DNA of 64,000 bases from Cenococcum geophilum 1.58 (Eukaryota; Ascomycota; Dothideomycetes; Gloniales; Gloniaceae): NCBI GenBank assembly GCA_001692895.1, contig KV748216.1, forward strand, positions 930,001-994,000, written 5' to 3'. The position numbers and the translations under genes are program-made. Under the pieces are notes generated by a model. It made no database searches. It had not been told where the DNA came from and saw nothing but the letters and a program-made list of their open reading frames with translations. Of the stretch, positions 10,851 through 22,559 are shown in pieces (the first letter of the stretch is position 1; every line of letters begins with the position of its first letter).

Positions 10851-12750
10851 TAAAGCTTTCTAGTTTTACCTTAGCTCGCTATCACATATTTAAGCGATTT
10901 AGCCCTTACGGCTTATAGAGTTAGATTCTCCTACACCATTATTCCTTACTACCTAGAAAAAAAAACTAGCGCCCATAGGACCTGTTTTTAGGCCTACTAT
11001 TAACACTAATAGTTAGGGGCCAGTCTTAGTACCTAGGCGTTCCACCCACTAAAATAGAATGCCTAAATTAGTAAGGGGTAGGTTTTGGTCGCTTTAAAGG
11101 AGGGTTTTCCGGCTATAGAAAATAAGCATTTAAAGTAATAATATCACGACATACCTAGCGATAATGCCCCTTTAAATAAATTAAATAAAAGTTATATTGC
11201 ACATTCAGCTATAACAGAGGAGATAATCTATTATGCACCGCTATACTATTACTAAGTTATATTTAGGAGCTTCTTAAGGCCTACAGTATACCTAAATTCT
11301 ATATCTTAATGTCTCCTATCCTTCCTATAATATTTTCTTAGTAAATATCTCTTATTAGAGGTTAAGCAGTATCTCCTTTAAACATCAAACTTTCTCTAGA
11401 TTGTTATAAGCATTATAGTAATTAATAAGGTTTTAAAAAGCCTTATCTTCTTTATTATCTATTATTAACCTATAGCCTTTAAAATAAGAATAAATAATAT
11501 TACGCTATCTCTCGAATTCCCTCTTTCAGTTATTACAGATTTTACTCTATTTTAGCGTTAAAAGCTAAATAAGCTGCAATATATAAAGCTATAAAAACTT
11601 ACACATAAAGGCTGGCAATCGTTCTATATATTATACATAAAACACATTACTAAGGACACAATTTCAAGGATATTAGAAACGCTAGGGGAGTGTTCTTAAA
11701 GCTAAGCATACAACTATCTTCAATTAACTATATACTGTATCCTCGACCTTAATACGGACAAATTAAAAGACTAAAAATATTAAAGAGCGAAGAGATTCGT
11801 GCGAAAGTATGCGTAGGTCTAAAATCGGAGGCTTTAAACAACCTAGAAGATAAAAATAGAACGCTAATTACCTATAAAAAAATTTATTAGCGGGCTATTA
11901 CAGGCATAAAGGCGTTTAGATAGCTAAGCTGGCAAGTACTAGAGTACTAAATCATACTAATATCCTCTTAACTCTAAGCTAAGTAATAGGCTTAAAGTAC
12001 GGGGCTATATACCAGGGCCTAGTTCCGGTCCTAGTTATATATAGGAGCTAGATATACGTCTTATATTAACAAGTAGAAGGGAGTTAAGTTGTAGGGCATA
12101 TACCATTTTGTTTACGACGCGTCTCACAACCTATATACCGATCGCCGGTGTATATTATTCGTATAGTATACAAGATAGGTACTATAGGATATATAGCAGC
12201 AAAACGAGGCATATTGTCTACGCGCGCACCTTAGCTATAAGATTGCCGTATAGCTTACATTTAGAAGGCTAATAAGAAAAGATAGAATAAAATGGAATGA
12301 AATAAAAAGGGAATTATATCACTATAATAACCCTAGCCAATCCCTAACTAACACATAGCTTATAGGATAGTGCAGTATAAGCCAGATGTTAATATATTAA
12401 TCGTATCTATTTTATTCCACTTCACTCTATTCCTTCTATAATATAACTATACAAGTAATAAACGTCGTATACTTTATAGCGATCCCTTTTAATATATTAG
12501 GAGGCGTATTCCGTCGCTAAGCCTCTTAACATAAGCATAACTTTATAAAATTTCAGATAAGATCGATCCGCTAGTTAAGGTACACTAGCTTTATAAGATC
12601 TCTATCTATTCTATTAAACACTAAAATAGGACTAGATAATAACAGACTAAAATAAATAAAAAGCGATAAAGAATAATAAGATAAGCACGTAATAACTAAG
12701 AAAAGGTTCCATATATACTAAGCGCATAGTTCTAAATTTACCAGTTATAT
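10851..12750. other. Unassigned RIP-like DNA
   Basis: No family recognised. An imperfect inverted repeat of about 25 bp, GAATAAAATGGAATGAAATA near 12290 against a complementary word near 12410-12440, encloses about 100 bp and may be a small decayed element. Plus-strand sequence at 11950-12250 is moderately open but unrecognised. Confidence 0.35.
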
Positions 12751-12754
12751 ACCT

Positions 12755-15060
12755 TTTTATTAGTACTAAAGGGTCAGCATAAGATTCTTATATAAGTAAG
12801 GCGACTTACCTAGCGGTGCCTCTTAATCGGATGCCATACGCTATATACAAGGGCTACGTAATTTTTGAAATACTTAAGTCCTTTAATCTACTCTAAACAA
12901 CAAGGATGCTTACAGCAGAACCTCTACCTAAACACTCCTTCTATAACGTAATTATTAAGATACTTCTATAGTGTATCCTTCTTCACAAATAGGCGGGTCT
13001 GCCTTAGCGTTAAGAGTTAGTTATCGCCAATGCAGATAAGGCAAATAAGATTAGTAAACATTATAGGATGCGGTAGCTGTATTATCTTAATACCCTCTTC
13101 CTTAATTAGGACCGCGCTCTACGTCTTATTTAGGTTTTCTTAGAAAGGCAAGTCTAAGCTAATATATTCTTTCTACCGCTTTACCTATTAATAGGTACCA
13201 GTATTAGTATTACTTGCACCTCTTTTTACGCCTACTACACTTTAGTCTACTTTAGACCTAAGTTAAAGTCTAATAGCCTTACTTAGGATCCCATTCTACT
13301 AGCTCTCTTATTAATTACAATACTTAACGAGATTGCGGATAAACTTTATATAGAGTTTTATAGCGTGCCCTTCTTTAAGCTCGTTTAGCGGCTAAGACAG
13401 CAGTTTAGCAATAGCAGTACGTTTGCGAAATTTATACTATATAGCTAAACGGGTGGGAATATCCATCCCAACGCTACTACTAAGCTATCTTTTAATATCG
13501 TAATCGTTAATGGCGTTATAAAAATCGAGAATAACCTAGTCCTCTTTTCGTTTGCGTAGGACGTTTATAATACTATAAAGTTTATATCTAGCTTTGTCGT
13601 AACGGTCGTATAGTTTTATTTCCTTCGTGGCGTTAATAGGGTAATATCCTCGGCTCCTAATCTTTTACTTATATTACTCTCGTTTCTCATAAAGCTATAA
13701 AATATTAGGGTGTTAATTAAGTTCTAACTAGAATTTAAGTTTCTACTTATTAGTTAGACCTATAGGGGCCCACTCGTCCCTTAAAATCCCTATCTATACG
13801 GCATGTTAGATAAGGTCGTCCTATAATAGAGTCCTAAAGTAGATTAACTAGAAATCGCGCTTAATTAAATCAGGTAAATAAAACCGTTAGTAGGTATCGC
13901 CATAATAACCCATTATCTAATTTTGCTCTTCTAGAGTAAGGGTAGCTAGAAAGGTCAGTTAATAGATACACTTATATTAAATTAGACACTTACTATTTAA
14001 TTTCCTTCTAGACGCTCGTCACAGCTAGTAAAGTTTAAGCAATTATTTAAACCCGGCCACTTGGCCTAACTATATATAGTAATCGCAGTATTTCTAGTAA
14101 AGGAATACTTTAGTGTCCAATACTCCCCTATAACTAGCTATTATCTTAATATCTTAAAAGATAGGTCGTTCCTTTATCTACTTCTTAAACTTCACTTTAA
14201 AACTCTCTTTATTTGCTAGGATTTCGAGTTTAAAAATCTCTTCTAGCGAAGTATGATAGCGTTAAAATGCATTATCCGTAATAGCAAGGCTTATAAGATA
14301 GGATAGAATATAAAAAGCTAGGATGCTTTTAAGACGGAAAATAAACCTCTTACTATAGGTCTATTAGCGCCATTCGCGCCATCTTTAATCGGCGTCGCTA
14401 TATACCGTCTACCTATGCCTCTAAAATTCTTAATATGTATAAGACTTATAAGGGCGACAGTTGTGGTTTAATTAAAGTTTTTCGCATCGCGAACTTTTAG
14501 GATTATAATATGTTCATATAAAAGCGCTTTATTAGAGCCTCTCGCGCTTAAACTTTTAATAAGAGCTTAGGGTCTTATTACTATAGCACCAGAGAGGAGG
14601 AGGATTACTCCTATTTACACTTAAAAACAACTATAGTAAGGCTTCGCGTCCATTATCTAATGGGCATTAATAATTATATATAAGTCTTGCATATACATTA
14701 TATACTTTTCTTTCTCCGACGTATCTAGCTCGTATATTGGCGTTAAGTAGGTTAGAATCCACTATAACAAATTAGCTAAGTTTTTTTTTTAAAGGTCAAA
14801 GATCGCCCCATATCTTGTATATTAAGTTCTGCGCCATTATTTATACTATGGCCTGCTATATCTATAAATTTGCACAGAATTTGTCTCTAGTACGCCTTGA
14901 TCGCGCTTTCCTTCTTAATTTAAGAATTCTTTACGCGCTATTTAAGGTATATTTTAAACGTATCGGCCGCATACTAACAAAGGGCCTCAGTTAGGTTAGA
15001 CTTAACTTTTAGGCAGAACCTAAATATAAATCGTTAGTATTATAAGGTAAATCTTAGTCT
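12755..15060 (-). pseudogene. DUF3435/FluG-type tyrosine recombinase, degraded (Starship captain family)
   Basis: On the minus strand, with stops ignored, the order of a DUF3435 protein is visible. FKVKFKKQIKERPIFQDIK lies near 14150-14220 and GQVAGFKQLLKLYQL, followed by RAS (arginine-box region), near 14000-14070. IMGYYGDTY then RFYLPDLIKRDF follows at 13865-13920 (tyrosine-box region, Y in FYLP). A basic coiled segment with YDRYDKARYKLY is near 13560-13610. The C-terminal zinc-finger-like tail has CLICIGDN near 13030, CCKHPCC near 12910 and a final YSVWHP near 12830. DUF3435 proteins include the captains that mobilise Starship giant transposons, and Crypton-like enzymes. At least a dozen in-frame stops make it non-functional. 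The family call is good; a captain role is inference. Confidence 0.78.
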
Positions 15061-15470
15061 AAATATAAACGAACTTTTCCTAATTCTAAAACTTATGCTT
15101 AATAAGAGAAGTAGACTAGGGCTTCCGTTTTAACTTTACTCTTCCTTAACCCTTATAATACGCAATCCTTTACCGCAAATATTCCCCCTTAAACTCGGCG
15201 TCTTCCCTAGCTCTAGAGTTAGAGCTTAAATTTAAGTCCAAAGCTAGCTTAAAATAAGACGGCTTACCTAGTTTAAGATCTAAGCTAAAGGCTAAATCTA
15301 TATTTTGCCATTTCTTACTTTAAAAGGGCATAGTAGTTAAACACGTAGTGTCTTAGTACTTTAGCAGCTACCAGTTACCTATACGTAGAAGCTAGCTTAA
15401 AAGTAACTACTATTAATAGGAATACTAAAAAAGGATCTACAGAAGATAGGCGTTCTTAAGAGCGGGACAG
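15061..15470. other. Spacer between divergent DUF3435 and helicase remnants
   Basis: No gene recognised. It would be the 5' flank of the minus-strand DUF3435 gene and of the plus-strand sequence to the right. I see no terminal repeat. Confidence 0.35.
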
Positions 15471-15479
15471 GGCTAAAAA

Positions 15480-15900
15480 ACCCCATAAGTAGAAACCTAG
15501 AAATTAAGTATTAAAAGTAAACAATATAATAGTAGAGGAAAATGCATACGTAGCTACTGTGGGAAAAGGGTTAAAGGAGCGTAGTATAGAAGGGAGGTTT
15601 TGTTAGGTAAGAGTAGTGCTTTTAGCGGAGAATAAGGACGAAGGTAGAAACTGGATTAGGTAGGCAGCGGACGTCCATAGCTTCTTAAATAGCCACTAGG
15701 GAGCTTTAAGAGGTATATTATAGGGCTACACGCGCGCTTCTAGGTTTAGTAGGTAAGGGAGACCCTACCGCCCTTAGCACGCTTAGTACGTTATAAAAGC
15801 GGCGACAGATTTAGGTCTAAGTAAGGAGAAACAGCCTCCTAAAACGGGGGGTAGGAACCTCCAAATCCGGCTACGTCTTCCCCAACAATAAGATTCTAGT
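15480..15900 (+). pseudogene. Coding-like remnant upstream of the helicase, unrecognised
   Basis: One plus frame reads AADVHSFLNSH, then stretches rich in Arg, Gly and Gln including ATDLGLSKEKQPPKTGG, with TAG/TAA breaks at likely Trp/Gln sites. It is less AT-rich than its surroundings. It could be an upstream part of the same large gene as the RecQ-like segment or a separate gene. Confidence 0.4.
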
Positions 15901-18620
15901 AGTTATAATTAATAAATATTATCTAGTTACTAACTAGGGTAAGAGCTTCCGGCCCTATTACGTATAGCTCTTTAATATCCGATTACTGCTTAGTCTAATA
16001 GTGCCGTGGTTTATATATACTGTAATACTTAATAAGGAGACGTATATAAAGGTAATAAAGCTAATAGGGTTTTATTAAAGTATAACAGATCTTAAATAAA
16101 TAGATATTAATTAGCCTAACCTATCTATTATTAGGGGCTATATTAAGAGGAGGAATAAGAATAATTATAAGGCACTATTCTTTGTTATTAAAAAGGCATT
16201 TAAGGAGGTAGTAGTAGAGGAGGATTATATATCTATAACCCTTAGCTAGATATTTACAGGGTCTAGTAAAATATCTATATTATTTAGCTAAACGCCCATA
16301 GCGCCTAGTAGGATATCCGCTATCTCTATTTATTAATTAGTCGGGCGGATCTAAAATCTAGTAGGAGGTACTATATAGCTAAGGAGACGAAAGGTTCTAA
16401 GCCCCGAATTAATTCCTAAGACAATTATCTTTCTTTATACTAAAAATTATATCCGTAGGTATATAAACACTATCCATTCCTAGCTTATAACTAAGGGCTA
16501 TACTATAAAGTAGGCTAAAATAGCAGTGCGGAGTTATTATACGATATTATCCGAATGTAATAAAAGTAGGAAGTATCAAAATTTCTATATAGAAGGCTTA
16601 CCTATCTATATTCTTATTACGCCTAATGCCCTAGCCTATAGTGCGGATATTCTAGATATTATCCGTTCTATTATATACGGTTATTATCCTAATAAAAGCC
16701 TAAATATAATACTGCAGCGATTTAAACGGGCCGCCTAACGCAACAGTGTTACTAAATATATAATTATCCTTATTAAAGACTGGTATAAGGGTGCTCTTGC
16801 GGATATTATACCGCTAAAGCAAAAGTCTTAAAAACCTATAGCCCCTCTATCTACCCGACTTGGCCGTGACTTTATTACTACTAGGATGGCGATATAGGAG
16901 GATAGGGCAGCGGATTTCGCTAGCGATCTGGCTTTATTCATTATAATTAATAGTAATATTATCTCGCAGGTATCTACTTAGGAGGAGAAGAATTGAATAC
17001 TTAATAAGAATATAATATTATTAGCCCTACTAATTAAGCATATAGAAAAATAAAAGAGGGTAAAGACTAATATAGAGAAATAGGCGGTACTTCCAGATAT
17101 ATTATATAAGCTTATAAATAAAGCTACTAGATATCTACGTAATATTCTACTTAAGCTATATAAGGAGACAAGTCCGTTATCTAAAGGCCCACACTATTAC
17201 TCTAATTACGATAATTCGTTATAGGCTTATAAGGAGTATAATATTATCGCACTATATACTAGGAATATTGCGAAGAGTAAGTACTTAAAGGATCTATTTA
17301 TAAGTGTTAAGAAGTAGATTAAAAGATAGCTTAATATAATATACTAAGATACAGTTTAGAGTCCAATTTCCAGTTATATTATATCCGACAATTAAATCCG
17401 TATACTTTATATTTAACCTCCGCTAACTTATAAGGGCCTTAAGCGGATATTACCCAAATGGGATTACAGCTTTCTAGGAGATAAAGTAAACGTACTTATC
17501 CGCTTTATTTATAAGGAAGAAACGTAATACTTTAGTACTAGTATTTTATAGGCTGCGTTACAATCTAGTAAACGTATTACCGTATCTAGAAGCTTGTTAT
17601 AGACGCCTTCGCCGTTAGTAGGTTAAAAGGGACCTATTAGTATATTAACTATAAAGAGTGCTAGTCTTAATCAACCGTTATAAACCGAAGTATTACCGCC
17701 CTTATAGCTATTATTAGCATCTAGCTCGTAAACGGATATTACTAAGTCTTAAATATCTTAGCTTATATTAACCTAAGACTTATAGGCGAACTGGTCCCAA
17801 ACTATATATACCGCTCTATTACAGTCATCTTAATAGCTATATATTTAGCCCTTAGAGCAATCTGGATATTAAAGCCTATAGCGCAGCATTAAATCTAAAT
17901 CCTTAGGGCAGTCTGAGTATTAGAGCTTATAGTATAACACTAAGTCTTAACTTTTAGATAAGCCTAAGGTTTAATATTCATAATATAACACTAGATCTTT
18001 AATTATAAAAAATCCTAAGGTTTAAGATCTGTACCGTAGCACTAGTTCCTAGGTAGTAGGAAATCCGGATATTTAGAATTCGTAACATAGTATTAGATCT
18101 CCGCTCCTAGGAAATCCCGAGGCTTAGGATTTAAGTTATAATACTAAATCTCCGCTCCTAGGAAACTCTAAGGCCTAGGATTTATAGGCTAATACTTAAT
18201 CTCCGCCCTCTAAACTAGGCGTAGTTTAGAATTTGTATACTAATATTTAATCCCTACCTTCTAAATTAGGTACGGCTTAGAGTTTACAGCCTAATATTTA
18301 ATCTCCACTCTCTAAGCTACGCGCAGCTCAGAACCTACAGCCTAGTACTTAATCTCCGCCCTCGGTTTTAGATATAACACAGCTATTAGGTCCACCTCGC
18401 AGTAAGAGAAAACAAAAGAATATATCTACGCACTTTAAAAGTAAGAAATCCGCTTACTAAGTAAACCCAATATCCGCTTATAACCCTTCTCCAGCACCTT
18501 AGTTAAGCAGTAATTCTATATTAATGTTACTTCGTAAGTCAACTAGATAGCGCCCACTTAGTTTAATTAATAGTAACTTAACTATAAAGGATTTGCGCGT
18601 TACAAATAAGCGTATATAAG
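15900..18620 (+). pseudogene. RecQ-like DNA helicase, C-terminal half, degraded
   Basis: The best stretch (16420-16830) reads PKTIIFLYTKNYIRRY (helicase C-domain start), then a region ending in YIEGLPIYILITPNALAYSA where ATDALGMGAD-type motif V is expected. DIIRSIIYGYYP and LQRFKRAA follow, the latter at the motif VI position (QRxGRAAR). This is the layout of RecQ-like helicases found widely in fungal subtelomeres and mobile regions. After the helicase core comes about 1 kb of linker, then a 17-residue tandem repeat, then a basic end (GPPRSKRKQKN). Motifs I-III are not readable upstream, so the N-terminal helicase lobe is lost or too decayed. Confidence 0.62.
17835..18365 (+). repeat. 51-bp tandem repeat encoding 17-residue units
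   Basis: About ten copies of a 51-bp unit, in frame with the helicase remnant. The residues follow the pattern SPLLGNPEA, stop, DLSYNTK, with the stop in place of Gln. Unit length is exactly 51 bp in the clearest adjacent copies (18100-18205). A multiple-of-three unit supports its origin as coding sequence. Confidence 0.85.
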
Positions 18621-18627
18621 GTGGTTA

Positions 18628-20530
18628 ATGTTTACTAAGGTAAGTTATAGCGGCGATTATTCGTTAGCGAGCTAATTTAATAAAATCGGCAGCGCGGATA
18701 TTTACCTTTAATTAACCTCCGTACCTCTTCTTCTATTAACTTTTTACCTTACAGCACCGCACCATAAACCTTACCGTTGTTATTTTATCTACTATTTATT
18801 AGCATACCACTATCTATAGTGCCTTTATTTACACTTCTAAATACATCCAACAGCTATTTAGTTAAGGAACTTAATATGCGTAACGTTAATAATAAAATAA
18901 TTAAGGACGCTTTTAAGGACGCTCTTTCTTTTACTAATCCTTTAGGGTCTTTACCTAAAGGGTAAGCTTTCTAATACTAAATTATGCCTATAGCTAATAT
19001 AATTTTAGGAAATATATACTAAAGCACTCTTTATTAGATATAGCAGAGTACTATAATAATGCTATTACAAAATCCGCTAGAAATCCGCTTACCTCTTTAC
19101 TACCTACCTTTTTACCGCCTACCTCTTTACCGCGTACCTTTAAGCCGCTTATTTCCCTACCTACTACCTCTAAAAAGTTTAATTATCGTTATACTTCTAC
19201 TTCTCTTAAGAGGCAGGCTAATAGAATTGCTACGTAAAATATTAAGTATAAAATAGCCTTTAAATCGTATATATTAGCTATACTATTTTAGTATCTTATC
19301 TATTAATTTACCTCTTATAGTAACCTAATAGAAATGTTAGAGATTTTAGATAACAATAAAAGGAGTAATCTTAATAACGCCGACTCTTCCAAAAGCTCTC
19401 CTTTATTCTCTTATAATCTCCGCAGCCCTTATAAGCTCTATATAACCTAAGCTATAATATTAGATATTAACACAAACAAGCGCCTTCCTATTTAAGTGCC
19501 GTTAGTAAATAAATAGTATACCCTAAAAGCTAGTGCTTAGGAAAATATAAAAAAAGCTTATTAGCGGATATATACCTACGTCTAGAATATTGAGGGTAAC
19601 TCTAGTATACTATACGATCTGCTATACGCTCTATGCATTAAGCAAGACTATAAATATTACGTTTACAAGCAGAACTCTAGGCCTTATTTTAGAGGTACAT
19701 ACTTAAGATATCGCTTAAGTAGTAGGTTATGCGAAAAGGTACGTGCTAATAGTATACTACTATCCTATTAGCTAACACGTATATAAAATAGTTTACTAAT
19801 ATTGGAGCCGGTTATATAGCGCAAAAAATATACATAATTAGCTTCTGCTAGTAGTCCAGCTAAAACGCCTACTAAGAAGGTATAATGTCCGCATTTTAAT
19901 AATACGGATATTGCTAATATCCGTATAGCTTTATACCCACACCATCCCCCCTCTAGAGACCTCCCCTCCCCCTAAGACTCCCACTTATAGCGATATACAT
20001 AGCCATAAAAGCACCTACTTTATTACTGCTCCTCCTACTCTTTTACTAATTCCTAGTACGCCTAGTACTACTTCTAGTACTATTACTCCTACTAGCACGG
20101 AAAATATTAGGGTATATTTAGCAATTGCTATTTCTATGCGTATTAATATAGTTTATAAACGGGTGGCTAAGGTAGTAAAAGATGTTCGGGCTATAGACCA
20201 CCAGTTAAGTAAGCTTAAAAATTCTCTAAGTAAGATAAAGAATAAGCTTGCGTTTATAAGGTGTGGTATTACTACACTTATATATAACGCTAGGTTACCG
20301 GATATAGAACTTAAGTAAATATAGGTTAGCTATTACTACAGGTTAGCTGTTATTATAGGTTTAGAGTAATAAAATAGTAACTCTTACCTCTCTACTGCTA
20401 CGTATATAGGAATTAAGTCTCTACCTTATATTTAATAGATATTCTTAATTAATATTATAATATCCGTATAAGCTAAGATAACGATATCCGCATAAGCTAA
20501 GATAAAGATATTTATATCCGCGCACCATTA
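18628..20530 (+). repeat. 1.9-kb tandem duplication, copy 1
   Basis: Begins ATGTTTACTAAGGTAAG and is repeated 1903 bp later. It carries coding-like pieces: a short N-terminal part with VKELNMRNVNNKIIKDAF (18864-18905), a middle part with TYVQNIEGNSSILYDLL (about 19570-19630), a Pro/Thr/Ser-rich linker (19940-20100), and a C-terminal charged segment with AIDHQLSKLKNSLSKIKNKL (20190-20255) predicted as a coiled coil. It ends with 24-bp ATATCCGCATAAGCTAAGATAACG-type repeats. The protein is not recognised. Confidence 0.85.
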
Positions 20531-22520
20531 ATGTTTACTAAGGTAAGTCACCATAGCAGCGATTATTTATTAGTAAGCTAATTTAATAAAATTGGCAGCG
20601 TAGATATTTACCTTAATTAACCTTCGCACCTCTTCTTCCTCTACCAACCTTTTACCTTATAGCACCGCACCACAAACTTTATCATTGTTATTTTATATAC
20701 TACCCCTTAGAATACTATAATCTACAATGCCTTCATTTACACCTCTAAATAATGTTGATGCAAATAATAGCAACTAGGCGGTTAAGGAACTTAATATACG
20801 CGACGTTAACGATAAGGAGTTCGGTGCTGTTAAGCACGCTATAGCTACTCTTACTAAGCCTTTAGGCTCTATTCCTAAAGAGTAAGCTTTCTAATACTAA
20901 ATTATACCTATAGCTAATATGATTTTAAGAAATATATACTAAGGCGCTCTTTATAGGATTTAGTAGATAACGACAATAAGGATAGAGCAAAATCCGCTAA
21001 AAACTCGCTTACTTTTCCACTGCCTATATCTTTGCCGTAGGCTACTTTACCATCCACTACTTTACCATCCACCTCTCTACTACCGCCGCCTAATACTTCT
21101 AAAAAGAGGCTTAATAAGGCTTATTTGTCTTCTTTTCTTAAAAAGCGGGCTAAAAAGGCTGCTAATACGAATATAAAGCTTAAGATAGCTATTAAATCGT
21201 ATATGTTAGTTATACTATTTTAGTATCTTATCTACTAATTTACCTCTTATAGTAACCCAAACACTATATATAAGGTTTCTTTAGATAGCGAATCTTTAGA
21301 TAGCGATAAAGATAAAGACCTTAATAACGCTAACTCTCGCAATCTCCGCAGCCCTTATAATCTCCACAGCCCTTAAAATCTTAGCAGCCCTTATAATCTC
21401 CATAGTACTCCTAATATAAATAAGCGCCTTCCTATCTAAGCACCGTTGGCGAATAAATGGTATACTCTAAAAGCTAGTGTTTGGGATAATATAAAGGAAA
21501 GTCACTAGCGGATATTAACACACGTCTAGAATATTAAGAGTAGCTTTAGTAAGCTGCGTAATCCGCTATATACTCTATATAAGAAGCATAGCCATAAATA
21601 TTACGTTTATAAAAAGGACTCTAGGCTACATTTTAGGGGCGTATGCTTAAGATATTATATAGGTAGTAGGTTATACGGAAAGGTATATACTAATAGTATA
21701 CTATTATTCTATCAGCTAACACGCGTATAAGAAAGTTTACTAAATCCGGAGCCAGTTATACCTTAGGGCAGAAAACGTGCGCAATTAGCTTCTACTAGTA
21801 GTCTGGCTAAAACACCTACTAAGAAGGTATACTATCCGCATCTTAATAATACGGATATTGCTAATATCCGCATAGCTTTATTCTTATACTATCCCCGCCT
21901 ATACTACTACGCCTCTCCCTACTAAGACCTCCCTTCCTATTAAGACTCCTACTTACAGCAGTACGCACGGCCGTAGGGGTACCTACTCTACTACCGCTCC
22001 TCTAACCCTTTTGGCAATTGCTAATACGCCGGGTGCTACTATTACTGCTACCGCTTCTGCTAGTATCGGGTCTATTAGGGTGTATTTAGCAATCACTATT
22101 TCTACGCGCGTTAATATAGTTTATAAACGGGTAACTAATATAGCGAAAGATGTTCGAGCTATAGATCGCCAGTTTAATAAGTTTAAAGATTCTCTAAGTA
22201 AGATAAAGGATAAGCTTACGTTCCTAAGGCGTAGTGTTATTATACTTACACGCAATACTAGGCTACTAAATATTAAATATAGGTAGATATAAGTTAGCTA
22301 TTACTACGGGTTAGCCGTTATTGCCAGTTTACGATAATAAAATAGTAGCTTATACCTTTTTGCTACTATATATATAGAAATTAAGTCTCTGCCTTATATT
22401 TAATAGATATACTTAATTAATATTATAATATCCGCATAAGCTAAGATAACGATATCTATATAAGCTAAGATGACGATATCCGCATAAGCTAAGATAAAGA
22501 TATTTATATATCTGCACTAT
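20531..22520 (+). repeat. 1.9-kb tandem duplication, copy 2
   Basis: Same order as copy 1. The start is ATGTTTACTAAGGTAAG at 20531, with VKELNIRDVNDKEFGA near 20782-20825 and ALTA-type linker sequence. The coiled-coil end AIDRQFNKFKDSLSKIKDKL (22160-22220) is followed by three 24-bp ATATCCGCATAAGCTAAGATAACG-like units (22428-22502). Differences between copies are mostly C/T and G/A plus small indels. The possible donor AAG/GTAAGT four codons after the ATG in both copies hints at an intron, which is inference. Confidence 0.85.
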
Positions 22521-22559
22521 AAAATAGCCTACTGCTACGTTATATACTACGCACTAAGA

